Assembly (NCBI RefSeq): GCF_048771995.1
Contig: NC_133024.1
Coordinates: 62,330,501-62,394,500, forward strand
DNA length: 64,000 nt
Origin: Taeniopygia guttata
Taxonomy: Eukaryota; Chordata; Aves; Passeriformes; Estrildidae
Reading direction: 5' to 3'
This document shows positions 12,940-26,985 of this stretch, in pieces. The notes below the pieces were generated by a model that did not search any database, was not told the origin of the DNA, and saw only the letters and a list, made by a program, of their open reading frames with translations. How positions within the stretch are numbered: position 1 is the first letter of the stretch; the number at the start of each line of letters is the position of its first letter. The position numbers and the translations under genes were made by a program.

Positions 12940-14650
12940 AGGGCGAAAATACTCTGAAGAGTTACTTAATGTTAGTTGACTGTTACATTATGGGCTGTTG
13001 GATTCTTGGAGCTTGGATATCTCTGCATACAGCTAGTTGTTGTTTGAGTAATCAAAGACAATTACCCGTATTTAAGCATGAGCATTAACATGATGGTGGA
13101 TGAAGACCAGCAGTCTGCATGAGACTGGAAAAACCTGACATGATTCCCTCAGCATTGGGGTTTTCCACAAATCAGTAGGATATGGGAATTCAGAGGGAGA
13201 GATACTAATCTCCCTCTGTTGGATTGTTGCTTCTTGAGCAGAAGCCTTGGTATTGAACTGCTCTTCATCAGTAATCAGTGATATAGTTGCTTTGAGCAGC
13301 ACCTGGCCTGGGAGCTGCCTGTGGAGGTTGGAGACTGCACAGCTGCTTTTCTACTGCTGTACCCTCCCCACAAAGGGCTGCAATGGCCGCTTGTCCTAAG
13401 GCTTAAGACTGGCTCTCATCAGCTCCTGAGCATTCCAGCTGCCTGGGATCAGTTAGTGTGGCTGCCTTAATACCTGCATATGAGGGGTTTGATCTGTGCA
13501 CCTGCTCATTTGAGCAAATAGTGTAAATGCTCACTGGCTCCTCTTGAGTTGTACTAAGACCTGTAATGCACAAACTTCCAGGATGCTTATTCTACTTCCA
13601 CCTACTCTCAGCAGTGCAGCTCTTCTGTGAAGACTGTGCCTTCATTTGTGTGAAATGTGTTGAGGTGTTAGCTTCTTGGTTCTGCTGCTTCATTAGTGTT
13701 TTTGTTCATGGGAGCCGAAAAGTGGAAGGGAAATGACATAGCTTTCCAGTTAATGAAATTAGCAGAGGTCATGTACCTCCCTGTGCTTACTTGAAGGTAG
13801 TTTCGTACTATGAAGTACACCATGTGTGGGCTTAGCTTCTGCTATTGCTATGTATTTACCTCAGTGTCCACGTGAATGTAGCTGGGGGCTAAAAAAGGAT
13901 GCCCTTTCATTGCAGCTACAAGTGGCTGATGCCCAAGTTAATTTTGGCTTAGCTCAGGCAATTGGATATCTATCTACTGTCTGAGGATGCCTTTTCATAT
14001 AGTTGGCAGGGCACCTAAGGTGACCCATCTTCCTGCTTAGGGAGTAAGCCAGTTTCCTCAGATAGCAGCAGCAGAGGTGTACCAGCAAGTCAGATTTTCC
14101 TAGCCGAAGCACATGCAGTTAAGTAAAAACTGATGTGTTAGCAGGAATGAGTAACAAAATAGCTGTACAAGGGATATACTGTTTCTCTTGGGAGATCCAG
14201 GCACCACTGCTCAGAAGAGGGTAACAATAGGCCCTACCTCTCTGTTGCGCTGACCTTCACAGGGTAGTGGATATTTGTCCTGTATATATGTGGAACTTAG
14301 GTCACCTGTGCTGGACTCTCGGCATTCTTCTGACAGAAAACCTTATAGCCTGTATTGTGGTAATCTAGGAACTTGAAATTTGAGGTGAACCCTAATACTA
14401 GAACTGACTTTGGTACTAACAAAGCAACAGGCCAAGTGCTGAACTATGGGCTTCATTTTCCATAGATGTAAAATCAGCAGTTGTTTCACATCACCTTACT
14501 GTAGCTGCCTCTTCCCCTCAGTTATGAGGGCTTTATATGTTCATTGATTGTATAAAGTCTTTTTCTTTCATTCCAGAAAGGTGGTGATGCTGAATTCAAC
14601 CTTTTTGTTTCTCAGCTAGATGAGCTTGTTAAATGACATAAACAGTCATC
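12940..14650. other. Intergenic gap between convergent VSP and SLC25A15
   Basis: No gene is supported between the VSP polyadenylation signal and the likely distal 3' end of SLC25A15. The only notable item is the exon-like segment at 14577-14636, described separately. No repeat was recognised. Confidence 0.6.
14577..14636 (+). other. Exon-like segment, possible alternative 3' exon of VSP
   Basis: After a strong pyrimidine tract and acceptor (tttctttcattccag), an open stretch reads KGGDAEFNLFVSQLDELVK and then stops. It begins in phase 0. The last VSP exon contains a donor-like GAG|GTGAAC at 12760/12761, also in phase 0, so a splice would replace the last VSP residues with this tail. An ATTAAA lies at 14873-14878. 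The protein segment was not recognised. This may be chance; no transcript evidence is available here. Confidence 0.3.
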
Positions 14651-14675
14651 AGGTACTCAGTTAATCAAATGAAAC

Positions 14676-14681
14676 TTTATT
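14676..14681 (-). terminator. SLC25A15: Distal polyadenylation signal of SLC25A15
   Basis: The minus strand reads cagaaATAAAgttt, a canonical AATAAA about 2.2 kb after the stop. A long 3' UTR from 16858 down to about 14655 would explain the non-coding stretch between, in which no other gene is visible. Confidence 0.5.
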
Positions 14682-16806
14682 TCTGTGAATTCCTGTACCA
14701 ACATCATGAAGTTTTTAGCTGAACAACTGATACACGTGTACAGCTTAAGCAGCTCTGAATGGAAAAATTACTGCTTACATCAATTTCAGAAGGTAAACTC
14801 TCAAACATGCCACCATCTTCTTGCTTTAGGTTGTTTTAAATACCCTGCTTCTCTTGAAGCTTCAATTTTTGTATTAAAAACTGGAACCATGAGCTTTAAA
14901 AAATGAAAGCAAAGACAAATCTAAGAAATAGATTGAAGTATTCCACTGAGGTGGAGTCTGTCTTCACCTTTTTGTAACTATTAGAAACATGTACAAATAT
15001 ACTATTTCTCTTAGCTAGACAGCTTTGAAAAGAAGGGTAAGTCTAACAACTCTTAACGCCTCGTCCTCCTACCTGAATAATTTAAACATTTGGTATAAAT
15101 TCCTTTTAAAGTACTGGCAATGCAGAGTGGTGCTGCCCCTAGTGTACCAGTCAGTCAAGGTGTATTGGTGCAGTAGACACTGAAGATTCTTCATCTGTGC
15201 CCTGCTTTAACTGCCTTTTCTCATGGTGTATGAAAGGGGCATGAATTTCTGCACTAGGAGGCTGGCGGAGCAAGAAGATTTTGTGGAACTGCAGCAGCCA
15301 CCCTTCATTAAAGTGGCTGCAACAATGCAAGGAATGAGCCAGTTTAAGTGCACCCTGGCTCTACTGCAAGAGGCAGCAGGTATTGAGGTGATGTCATCTA
15401 TGCCTAAATCCCCTTCCTGTTTCTGGGATCTGAAAGGGAAGCTGTAACATGCAAAACTAGGTTGTTCCAGCTCTGTCCGTCAGTGACAAATGTGGTTGCT
15501 GTGACAAGCTGCTAATCTCCATGTAGCTGTGACGACCTCAGTGAGTTAAAGGGCTCTGCCTGTGCCCCACACTGCCCCCACACTGGTGGGCTGCAGTTAG
15601 CGCACTCAGGCAGCATATCTGTACAACTTCAGGACAAGTTTGTGCTGTTCTAAGATCTGCTCAACTTATTCCAGCATAAGGCAGTAGCTGCTTCCTACAA
15701 AGCAGAACATGCTTGTAGCAAGAGCATTCTACTTGAAGAACAAAGGGGGCATCTAGAAAGAGGTGTCACTGCATCATTTTGGGTAATCCTGACTAACTGC
15801 ATATTTAATCACGTAACATGACCAAGCAGGCCATGCCCTCCAGGCCTGAAGGTGATACAAGCTATCCAGTCATATAAGCTTTTTCCACTCAGCTGAAGAG
15901 GCACAGCAAGTGGCAAGACTCCAGCCCCAGTAAGACTGTTCTGTCAGAGACTATGGTGTCAGTTAACAACTCGGTTCTGACTTTCTGTTCCCCTTCAGCT
16001 TCCTGTCATTCCAGCATGTGGTCTCATTTGTGCCACGGTCATCTAAACGGGAGCCTGCACAAAGTTACAACAATTCTGTGCTCAGAGACAGCACCTATTT
16101 CCAGCACTGTCCCTTGTGTTAAGTGGTGCTTGGCATACTCCAGCACTTCTTGAAAGGATTTAGAAAACAATGCAATGCAGAATAGCATCCTTAATGTCGT
16201 TACTATGCTTCTTTTATCAAAAATGTGGCATATCGTGGGCTCTAAGTTTCATATAAGGTGAATGTTTCCTACTTTTATCAACCCATTCACTAGGACAGAG
16301 TATGTAAGTCAGACACCCTCTGCCATGACCTTAGCAAGTCACAGAGAAGCAGGGAGCCAGAGCAGGACAGGGGTGTAGCTGGAGAAGGAAAGGTTTCCCT
16401 AGGTGAGGGGTATGTCCAAGTCATCTATAGTCAAGAAGATTAGACAAGAACTGATGTTGAGTCAGACATCAGTAACAACTGCAAAAGGTCACAATTGCAG
16501 CACAGTTTTAAAACCAGTGCTTTGCTGTAGACAACTCACAACCTAGTTCTGCATGTTACATTAAACCCCACAGGTCAATGTAAATATTTTTAGCACCAAT
16601 ACAAGTCAGCAAAGACGTTTATGACATGCAGTGTACCTAGTGCAGAATCTGTAAGAGGGAGATAGTTCTGCTTGTGCAATTCAAAACCTCCATAAAATCA
16701 CCTGATTTTAAAAGATTATAAATCTTAAACTGGAGTTGAGTTCCTAAAATTAGGTCACTGATTTGGTTCTGCTCAGACCATCATGTGATCTATGTGTTTT
16801 TCATCA

Positions 16807-16812
16807 TTTATT
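16807..16812 (-). terminator. SLC25A15: Proximal polyadenylation signal of SLC25A15
   Basis: AATAAA on the minus strand lies 47 bases past the stop codon. If used, the 3' UTR would be very short. A distal signal also exists at 14676-14681. Confidence 0.45.
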
Positions 16813-16858
16813 TAAATGACCCTTAAACAATCTCTTGTTCTTCGTTTGCTAGATGGTA

Positions 16859-19800
16859 TCAGTAGGAATCTATTTGTTTCATCATAAGTTTCCGGCTGTA
16901 CTCATAGGCGAGGAACAGTGCCGCATTGGCCACGAATGCACGGATCATAGTTGGTGTTAGTCCAGAATACAAGGCAAGCACGCCTAGAAATGAAACCAGA
17001 ACCAGTTAGCAATTTATTGAAGTGCCTTGTCTGCATCAACCACTATGCTCTTAACAGTGAAGGCTACTGAAGCAGTGCTTCTGCTTGATGCTTATTTCAG
17101 ATACGACAAGGTCTTGGTCAACTGAGATAACTTGACAGTGGCTGTACCACAGCTGGCAAGGGGGCAGCAGGACTATGTTAGAGCTGTGCCCCAAGTCAGA
17201 CTCCAGTTCTGATGAGTATCTTACCTAGCAATGGGGTCAGGATTCATATCTGCTGCCATGTATATTTTTAGACCCTCTGCCAAAAGCACCTGACATAGGC
17301 CTTTTCCAGGGAGGAGATGGTGAGGTAGATGCTTCAAGTTGCTAGGCTGGATAGGGCTGTTTGATAAATCAATCCTCAGCCATATATTAACTTCTAGAGG
17401 TGAAGAAAACTTCTGCATGGAACTTACCTACTTCCTTCTCATGTATAAGTTTGGTCACATGTAATAGAGCCCATTTCTTTATCTGTTTTTAATGGATAGT
17501 AAGCTTCTGTTAGGTTTAAGTGAATCATTTATTGAACCAAGAGGCAGGGAAGATGAAGAAGGTCTCAGTTTCTAGATTCCAAGCTACATGAAGTAGATAT
17601 TTATTTGCTAGAAACAATCTGTCTCTAACACATTATCACTGGACTAGATTTCTTAAGTGATTTTGGGTATTGGAGGGTATGGATTTCAGTCTGCAGGCCT
17701 ACAGATTCATTTGAACTGCTTGGATACTCACCTTCAGTTCTCACAACAGTTACAAATGTTCTCATAAAGCCTGTCTGTTTTCCAGCCATTGAAAGAACCT
17801 GAATTCTAGATTTGACACAGTCCACAGGATACACAGCAATCCACAGACAGCTGCCTCCAAAACCTCCACTTAGTAACAAAGGAATGGGACCTAGAAGTTA
17901 AGAAATATACTTTTATACACCACAGTATTAACCAACACAAATATAACATTATTTCATCTGCAGGATTCAAAGGGAACAGAGGAAGCTGCTTATGACAAAA
18001 AAGCAGTTGTTCTCTCACTAACCTTTAAGTTAATTTCAAGCCACTAGTAAATTGCAAGTCTTAACTAGAAACCCAAAGATTATAAAAGTGCCTCAGATTA
18101 TTGGCAGTGTTAAAAAACTATAACTCAGAATTCAATTTTGATTGTATTAATGAAAATAATTTTTTAACACTTGTAATCGCTTTCCAAGGTTAATTGTGAA
18201 ATGGTTTAGAGTAACATCATATAGTGTTACTAATCATATATAGAGAATTTGGTAGAGTTATTTTGTAATCAGTCATTTCTTTCGTGATGCGCCTGGATTT
18301 TGTATTTCAGATCAGATGTTTGTAAATGTTTTGTTACATGTCCAAAATGCATGCAGCTGAAATCCTGACTCCAAGCAAGACTGGTTCAGTCTTTTAACAG
18401 GAGACAGGCAATATTTATTCTGGCATCACCATGTTTTTTCATTTCTAATTTTCAATCTCAGTGTTCTCTTACTATCACTGTAACTACATCTGATGGTCAG
18501 CATGCAGTTCAGCAAATAATTGAACATACTGTTCAAGAGAATGCAGCTAAATACTTCAAAATCACTCTGAATGGCAGCTGAAATGAAATAGTTCAGAGTT
18601 GCGTTACACTGTGCGGTCAGATATTTCAGCAGTTTTATAGTGTTAGCTCGCTGTGTTAATTCTCTTATTTATGATACATCCTGCTTCACTGGAAAATGGT
18701 CACTTCAATAATTTATTATTATGTAGACACCAGAGGCAGCCCTGCATATTTAGTATGCCTCATTTCCTTCATTTTGCATGTATTTTACAACATTGTCAGT
18801 ATATCTTCAGGGAGGATATGCCCCCTTTATGTCCCCCATGACAGTATGCTAAAACCCACCTGTAAAAAGGCACCATACCTAATTCATCTTTTGATCTCCC
18901 AGAGGCAAAGAATGTTCGGCTCAGTTCATACCCTCCAAAGAAGAAAAAATAGCCTGGGACTTCCCGCAGCAAAGTGCTTGACAAGCCACGATAAAATCCA
19001 AGGGGACCATCCTTTTGGATAACACCCTTCACTACTGACCAAACTGTACTGAGAGAGGTTGACCCAGTTAGTGATACTAGCCAGATAATGAGATGTTACA
19101 GACCAATAGGTAACTGCAGCAACAATTAATGGTGAGACCTATTTGCAAACAACTGAATTCATATAAGACTTAGAGCAAGATCCTGCTGGGAGCCCTTCAG
19201 TGGCATCCAGCTTTACTATTGCCCAGAAAGTCAGCAGGCTGTGACCCTCCCAGCCACAACTCCTCTCTGGTTAGCAGTGCACTATAAATGTGACACTGAG
19301 CCAATAGAGGATTTGAAGAAATATACACAAGAAAGGATTTCAGGGATATTGAGCTGAGGGTATACTTACTTGTGTCCCTGGATTATCTTTCCTGACAACT
19401 GCATTTCATGCATGGCCTGTAGCCGGCACTTCACCAGCTCTGTGGGACAGAGGGCAAGGGTGGCAAAGGCGGAGGCAAAGGAGCCTGCAGCAGCATTCTG
19501 TAGATCACTGCAAGAAAGAAACTGCAGAAGGTATTTGGGCACTGACCTTCAGTGCAGTGGAGCCACTGCACCAGCAATCAGCTTCCTGCACATGTATCCT
19601 AAATACCATCAAGAAAAACTGGCTGTCTTGGGGGAAAGATTCTCAAGGGCAAAGGGCAGTTACTTGAACCAGAGGGAGGAAAGCCTAGCTCATCCCATAT
19701 TCTAATACAACTGAAAAACACCCTTTTGACACCAAGGAGATATGATAAAACCTTGCAACATCTACCCTTTTTGCTATACTTCAGTGATTGCAGCAGAATA

Positions 19801-22800
19801 AAAGCCAGGAAGGGAAGATCTGATAGCATTTATGAAGAATTCTATAAGAATTGCTTTATTGGGCAATTTTAATTACTTATTACTTCCTCAAAGAGAATAG
19901 AAGCAATAATCACCTCACATAGATAGATGTCAGTATTTTCAAATTCACCTTACCAGTATTAATAATGGCTTTCAGTGGAAGATGCTAGAAAACTGAAAGC
20001 AGGCACAATGGATCACTGTAATCTTTGTATGGATGTGCTGCTATGAATGCAATCATGTGAATCAGAGACAGCATTAACATAAACCACACCATCAAACAAG
20101 AGAGCACTGTCTTCTGCAGTGACTCAGTGTTCCAAAACTGGGGCTTATTTTGTGGTGATTTTACACATACCACAGATTCTAGGTTGCTAAACTGCCAGGA
20201 CTCAAAAGGCTGGTACTTGAGGGCAACACTGCTTTATGATGCATTTTAAACAGGCTCCTACAGACACTTGTGTTTTGGACAGGAGCTGCATAATAGCATA
20301 GAAGTGGAGCTTCTCTTTCAGAACCTGGGGAGTCAGCACAGGTGAGACTGATCTCACTGCAGCACAGAAATTCTTTCCATCCAAGGGAGATCCTTGCCTT
20401 GTGCCCAGCAGTTTGACACATCTATAGTATGAGAGATTAAAGCTACAAGTTATCACCTTGAAGCATCACAAAACCTAAGCTATGACATGAAGCAAAGCTC
20501 ATCACATTCAGATAAGGTGGTAATGAGAACTTTCAAAGGGGAAGATATCAGTAACTGCCGGCAAAGCAGCAAATGGAATTTAGCACTTCTCTTTCTATTT
20601 TGCTGTCTCACTTTAGACTTTATGATGAAATCTGTTGGTTGAACTAAGCATATGTTAAAAGATAACAGAATTTAGCATTTCTCTTAATTTCTTTTCTTTG
20701 TGACTTATGCATCAGTGATAGGTATTCCTTTAACTGAAACACGTTTTATAGTTTGTCCTTTTCTGAAGATGTAACAGTACAGTAACAATGGGTGGGGGTG
20801 TCCTGGACAGACAACATGTTCTCATCAGGGCCCTGCTGAAGACAATGTCAATACAATTCTCTCTTACATGTGCCTCATAAGGTGCCCCCACAGTGATCCA
20901 GATGAAGAGAATAAGGAAACAACACCAAGGGACAATCTTTCAAGTAAACTTAAATTCTTTAATGTTTTGTCCTAGAACAGCTCTGCAGTCACACTATTCG
21001 ACCTTGAATCAACCCGGCATTAAAGAGCTACCTTGGATCTGAAAAGCACCATTTCCCGACCAAGGAAATAATTGACAGATGTCAAAGGTGCTTGCTATTG
21101 CTACATACTCACATTCCCATTCTGTATCCAACTCCAAAGACAGACTAGTACACCAATATACTGTTTAAAAGTTTCCTGTGCTACCTTCCCTACATCCAGC
21201 ATGACCATGGTGCCTCAGTCACTTGAGATGATACTAGGACATTACACACCTGTGGTCTAGCTCCCAGGATGATCACAAAAGACAGTGAAGAAGGAAAACA
21301 TATTGCTGGTAGGCTTATCTCCTACATTTTAATGCATAGGAAAAGGTAAGGGGTTTGTAGGGTGAGCAAGCTTTTGAACCTTAAATAAATACATTTTTAA
21401 AGCAAGACAATATTGGAAAAGTGCCCTTCCCCCTTAGTATGCCTCCTTGTAAGAAGAACCACTAGCTCCCCTGAAAGTCAGAACAACCTAGATATTAAGG
21501 GAATACTAACATTCAGGTGTGGAAATGCTCCATCCTATTGGCAAAAATGTTCCAGGTCTTGAATACTCCAGTTAAGCTGTGATCATCTAAACCAGCCAGC
21601 TGCAGTGACTGGTTAGTAGATGTTTTTGCTGTATTAGATACTGTATTGTCACACTAGGGCCTACATTCCAAACTTTACTACACTGTACGCTGTCAGAAGA
21701 GAGCCTGGGACCTCACTTGCACCTGACAGTACAGTATTGGGAAATAGCAATTGCGTGAAATTATATATACTTATTTATTTTTAAATACAAACCAGGTATT
21801 TATTACTAACCTGAGCTTTGTTTTCCTGTCGACTCCAACAATTCTTCTCACAATTTGTTGGCAAAATCCATAGCACATAAACAGAACGGAGTTCTCTGCG
21901 ATATTGGCTATAAGTGCTGGTGCGGTTCCCTTGTAGAAGCCTCGAAATCCCACTTGCTTATAGATTTTGACAAAGCAGTCAACAAGTCCTTTGTACATGC
22001 TGGGGAACGTTTGCATCTTCACCTTTGCAGTGTCAAAGGGCTGGCCAGTCACCACACAGGCTGTCCCACCTAGGCAGGCAGAGGAAGTTAACAGTGGCTG
22101 AAGTATCACAACTGCAACACCTATGCTGGAGCACCAGTATTAGGAAAATCACAAGGAAAGCAAAGATTAATTAATTACCTGTAGGAAAAGACAAGTGCAC
22201 TGATTTTAGCAAAATGGCATCAGTTGTCACTGGTGAATTTAGCTACCTTAAGAAAAAAAAAAATCAGGCAAAGGAGCAGTAGCATCACGATTCTCATTAA
22301 ACATTTTTTTATCTCATGAAAAGCAAGCATCTAAATGAATCAGCTCACTTTTATAAACTTGTACTGAATTAGAAGTATTGTTCTGCAATCAAGTGACTTG
22401 TGTCAATGAGTAAATAACATTTTCCTTTGCCCATTAATGCAGTGGTTCAGAAGGCATCTCTGATTTTACATGCCAATAATAACAAAAAGATCTCAACCTT
22501 GAAAGATTAGTAATCAAGTGATTCCTCCAGGACAAGAGGAAAACTGCTGAGAGTGCTAAATTGATCATGCATAATAAATTGATAACCAAAGACTCAAATC
22601 TTTTACTTCAAAACTCCAGATTGGCTCTTAAGCACACTTCTTTCCAGAGACTGGAAGTGTCAAGTGTAAGCTGAAAAAGGGCAAACAGGCAAAATTTCTC
22701 AACATGTTATGTTTTCCAAACTGAACTGCAAGGTCAGTACCTGACAATGTGTGTGATATTTCCACCAATGTCATCAATAACCATTTTGCTTACACTGCAG

Positions 22801-24943
22801 TGTTCTGCAAGATCTAACTCAATTCTGTAGTCTGCAGGAAGAGCTGATGTTACATTTTTTCAGGAAACACATGATAGGTGTACCTTATATAGGGTTCATG
22901 GTTTTGTTTTTTAGCAAGAGAGGACTTTACTAAAACAGAAGCTGATCTTTAACCAAACCACAATTGACATGCACATACCTTAAATTATCTGTAAATGCAG
23001 ATAGGAAAGCAACTGAAATGGAAACAAATTTATGCATCCAATTAAGATTAGTTATTTTTCTTTTAAGTGGGGAGAAGAGTAAGTATTTGTTTAAGTGTTA
23101 TTTGCAATCCATTTTGCTCTTTGCAAACACATTTGTATAACATTGTTCATGCTTCTCTGCAAAGAGGTACTCCAAGCCTTTGAGAGAAACTCAGGATCTA
23201 GCTGCCATAAAACTTAATTCCCAACCAGATGGATCATTAAGCACTTCAGAGCAAATCAAGCAAGGAATCACGAAGAGTTTCCTGCTCTGGAAGGATAATC
23301 TAGGAGAAAAGTAGCTGGCTCAGACCAGTAACACCCATGTAAGCTTCAAATGAAAAGCAGGGCTGGGAAAGCTCAGCCAATGTTATTTTCAGGGAATTCA
23401 GGTAGACATATTAATCTACAGGACAAATGCTAAGTAATAAAATAATGGCTGTTGGAAGGTGTACAGGGAAACTAGGGATGATCTTGGAAATGTAAAGCTG
23501 AAAAATTGGGAGTCAACAGAATGGCTGTTCCGAAAAGGCTGTTATTGAAGTTGGCTCAAAAAGCCTAGTAAACTGCAGCAATGGACTTAGTAAGCCTTAA
23601 GATAAAGACCAAGAGTCCTAGTTGTTATCTGAAATATTAAGAGAAAAATAATTCTTCCAGCCAGCAGAAAAGAGTCACAAAAAACTGAACCCAACTACAA
23701 AATTAAACCAGAAGCCCAAAAAGTCAAATCTGTTTGAACATTTAGACAAGTGTGGTCATCATAATACAGCAATGGTGGGGAAAGGAGTCCTGCTGAATCA
23801 AAGAAGGTATTAGAGGATGCTTAGATCCTAGGCAAAGGACTATGACCACAGACAGCCAAGTGACTTACTTATTCTTGTCCAGAATTTACTTGCCTCAATA
23901 TGTCATTACTTATCAGGTAGTCAAGACTGTGCCTGGAGAAGAAGGTAAAACCAGGCTATACATTTTCTGGAGGAACAAGCTGTTTGCTTACTTAATTACA
24001 TTTGCTAAAGAGTGCAGAGATTTCCACACTGGACTTGTGCTATAACCTCTTCTTTCTCACTGCACTGTTAACCTCTACTCTGACAAATGATCACAAATAA
24101 CTGCCATTGAATGCACTTAACACCATTAATACTGTTATATTCACAGCATTAACTTTAAAAGGACTGACTGTAATATTTATTGTGTAGAAAAGAAAAAAAG
24201 ATCACTAACATTGTCTAAACTAGTTATAAAAGTAAATTAGACAAATCTTCCACCTTTTCCATATAACCACTGTTAGGTTAGAGGTGTCAAAAAGACCCGT
24301 TTTCCCTGGCAGAGTTCAAAATTGCATCCCTGAGCCACAGGCATTACCAACATGGCAATATCAGTGAGAAAGTGCAACCATTTCCACAAAACTGGTCCAG
24401 CAAAATTTTACAGCACCGAGCAGACTGAAGTGAAAGTCAGTTATGCAAATTCATCATCAGTTCTACTACAGGTTTTAGAGATTCACACCAGGATGTTGTC
24501 TGAGCCAGAAATCCTTCAGGTAGCATTTGTCCCTTTCATTTAGAGGCGGTTCCTGTGACAAAAGCAGCACCTCAATCACTCACACACTGACTTCCTTGCA
24601 AAACTCTTCTGATACTCTGACTGATTCATAAACTCATGTAAGCAGAACTTAAACCTTCTTATAGAAAATTATTAGTCCACGAAAGGTGTTATGTCTTCAC
24701 CCTGTGGGCAAGGGTTTCGCTAGGGAGGAGCAATAGTGATACAGTTACAACACTGCCTGAGGTCACCGCTTCTCCTCATACCCTTAAAAAACAGAGGGTG
24801 AAGCTTTTTATAGCAAGTCGAAACTGCTTTTATATTCGTCAAAGGCATTAAAACTGTCTCTCAGAAGTTTTGTGTAATTAAGAATTACCTGCAGCACCTG
24901 CTGTGAGGTCAATAGCAGCCTGAACAGCAGAGTTGATCCTCAT
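16859..24943 (-). CDS. SLC25A15: Mitochondrial ornithine carrier ORC1, complete, 6 coding exons
   Basis: Coding exons in transcript order: 24943-24889 (ATG at 24943-24941), 22069-21811, 19507-19370, 19048-18879, 17890-17732, 16983-16859 (stop TGA). Together they make 906 nt and 301 residues, the human ORC1 length, with consistent phases. The protein starts [20 protein letters not shown] and ends [17 protein letters not shown]. It has the three mitochondrial-carrier signatures PFDTAK, PTELVK and PVDCVK, one per repeat, each opening a helix pair. Known for the family: exchange of cytosolic ornithine for matrix citrulline across the inner membrane; human loss causes HHH syndrome. Birds excrete uric acid, so a role in arginine, proline and polyamine supply is more likely than full urea-cycle traffic (inference). 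All key motifs are intact. The gene diverges from MRPS31 and converges on VSP. Confidence 0.97.
24889..24943 (-). CDS. SLC25A15: SLC25A15 first coding exon (start codon)
   Basis: The start was chosen because [18 protein letters not shown] aligns with the human N-terminus [18 protein letters not shown] and ends with the donor gtaatt in the right phase for the next exon ([12 protein letters not shown]). The sequence just before the ATG (gtgaagcATG) is presumed 5' UTR. The exact acceptor of this exon is unclear. Confidence 0.93.
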
Positions 24944-26985
24944 GCTTCACACTTGTATATCAGTTATTTCAGAGCAAAGTCTCCTGTTTCCTCTTAGGTA
25001 TGGAGATACTTGTCTCCTGAGGAAAGAGAAAGATGAAACATACACAATTTACAATAACTTGACAGGCAAAAGCGCTACAAGTATGCCCTCAGATCCACTC
25101 TTCCATTTAGAGACAGAAAGTGGTTGTGCTCAGGAATGAGACTTAGCATGCTTGTATTTTGACTGATTTTGCTGCACTGGGCAGGTCTCCTGGAACATTA
25201 CTGCCTAGCTTCAGCTTACTTGGGCTTTCCAGCTTATCTCCCTGAATCTCTCAAATGAAAGTAAAAGAGTACATCCAGGGAGCAGTGCTGAAGGTTAGTT
25301 TTACATTGATTGTAGCAGCATAGTCTTCCCTCAGGTGTTTAAGGCTGGAATATTTCATGCTTGTCTCACCTCCTCACCTATAAAGCAAAACAGAATCTGC
25401 TCTCCTCATGGTGAAAAGCAGCTAAGAAAACTCTACCCATGATAATACATTGTGTGGCTTTCAGAAAAGGAGTAGAAAGGGAATGAACATGAACATCTTG
25501 AATTGTGTCTGGCTGTCATGTTCCTAGTGCAAGTCCCCCCACAACACAATATTATAAATAAGAATTACATCTTGTGTCTCAGGAAGGCAACTGGAAAGCA
25601 GAAATACAAATGTGACACTTTGAAATAAAACATTCAAATGAATTCCATTCTAAAGTTTGTATCAAGACACTTTCACTGGGTAAGCAGTTAAAACAAGCTT
25701 ATTTATCTGGGGTAAAATAATTCAGCCGAAGATCTCCCACTGTTTCAGAACCGTGCTGCTGAGTGAGACACTTCTCTGGCAGTGCTGTCAAAAAGCTGCA
25801 TGAGTCTTAAAACCCACATAAATACACATGTGAATTAGTGCCTCATTGGCTTTTAAGCATGTCTTCAAGAACAGTACATCAGTAAACAGAACAATTTTCA
25901 CTCCTCTACCTACTGTAATGCTTCTTTGAAGCCTGTTACCTCCCAAAATGTATTTTGGCATAATTTGAATGGGAAACATAATTCCCAGTAGGCTACCTTG
26001 AAAAAAAATCATAGAAAGACACATTGTATAAACCACATCCTTTGTACAAGAAACATAGACACTTGACTACAACCAAGGCTTTAAGAAAGTCTTTCTCTAA
26101 ACAGATTTATTATTCTTGAACATTAAAAAATACACCAGTAGGCCAAACACTGTCACTCAGTGACTTTACCTATCCAATCTGTTACATAAATCTAAATGAG
26201 TTTAAAACAAAATAAAACATTGCTCTTCCAATAAATGGCACCAACACATGCAATTTCACAACTGTGGCTTCAGATTTGAAGTGTTGACAGCACAGCACAC
26301 TAGGTGTTACTTCAAAGTGGAGGCTCCAAGGCCAAATTATGCTTGGTTATCCTATATATCGCATTAGTGTTCATACTGCATTCTGAGTTTTGCTCCTCAT
26401 TTAGGGGAGAAAAAAACAAATCATTGAGACAGACTTTGAATTAAAGGAATTACTAGAGAGCAGCAATTGCCTGCGTTCAGTAAAATGTACACTGCTTTCA
26501 TCATGCTGAGTGCTTATCGACTCGTGCCAATCCCCAAAGGGAGCATATGCCAGATCACCCACAGAAAACTTGGCAGCAGAAGGGAAAAAATATATGCCTA
26601 TAAAAATATGGACCTTTTAAGAGATGAGAAGTTTAGTCGTCTGATCTATATCAGCACACTGCCACCTTCAGAAGATTTAAGTCTTAGTCAAAACTAAATT
26701 AGTAGTATATCAGTACATACCTTTTTCTCCTGTTTGTAGTAACACTACTGTATTAAAAGTCGAACGTGGGTAGAACGAGGCAGCAACTGCTATGTGACTT
26801 CCAAAGCAAATCCAAACCTAAAACCTGGAAATACAGAAGCATTTAGTTAGTGTAACAGGTCCTGCAGAGTCTTCTGCAAGCAGATGTTATTTCAGCTCCA
26901 GATGTTTCTCTCTGCCCATGCAGTCTCCAAAGGCTGAGATGCATCCACAAGGCAGCGCTGCTCCTTGCAACAGCCAGCGCACGTG
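24944..26985 (-). other. SLC25A15 5' UTR intron
   Basis: This lies between the start-codon exon and the upstream CpG island. No coding exon, RNA gene or recognisable transposon was seen. The sequence is AT-rich and unremarkable. Confidence 0.55.

Noticed and set aside
15223-15447. 74-codon plus-strand frame
   Set aside because: Lies within the probable long 3' UTR of SLC25A15 on the other strand, with no recognisable domain.
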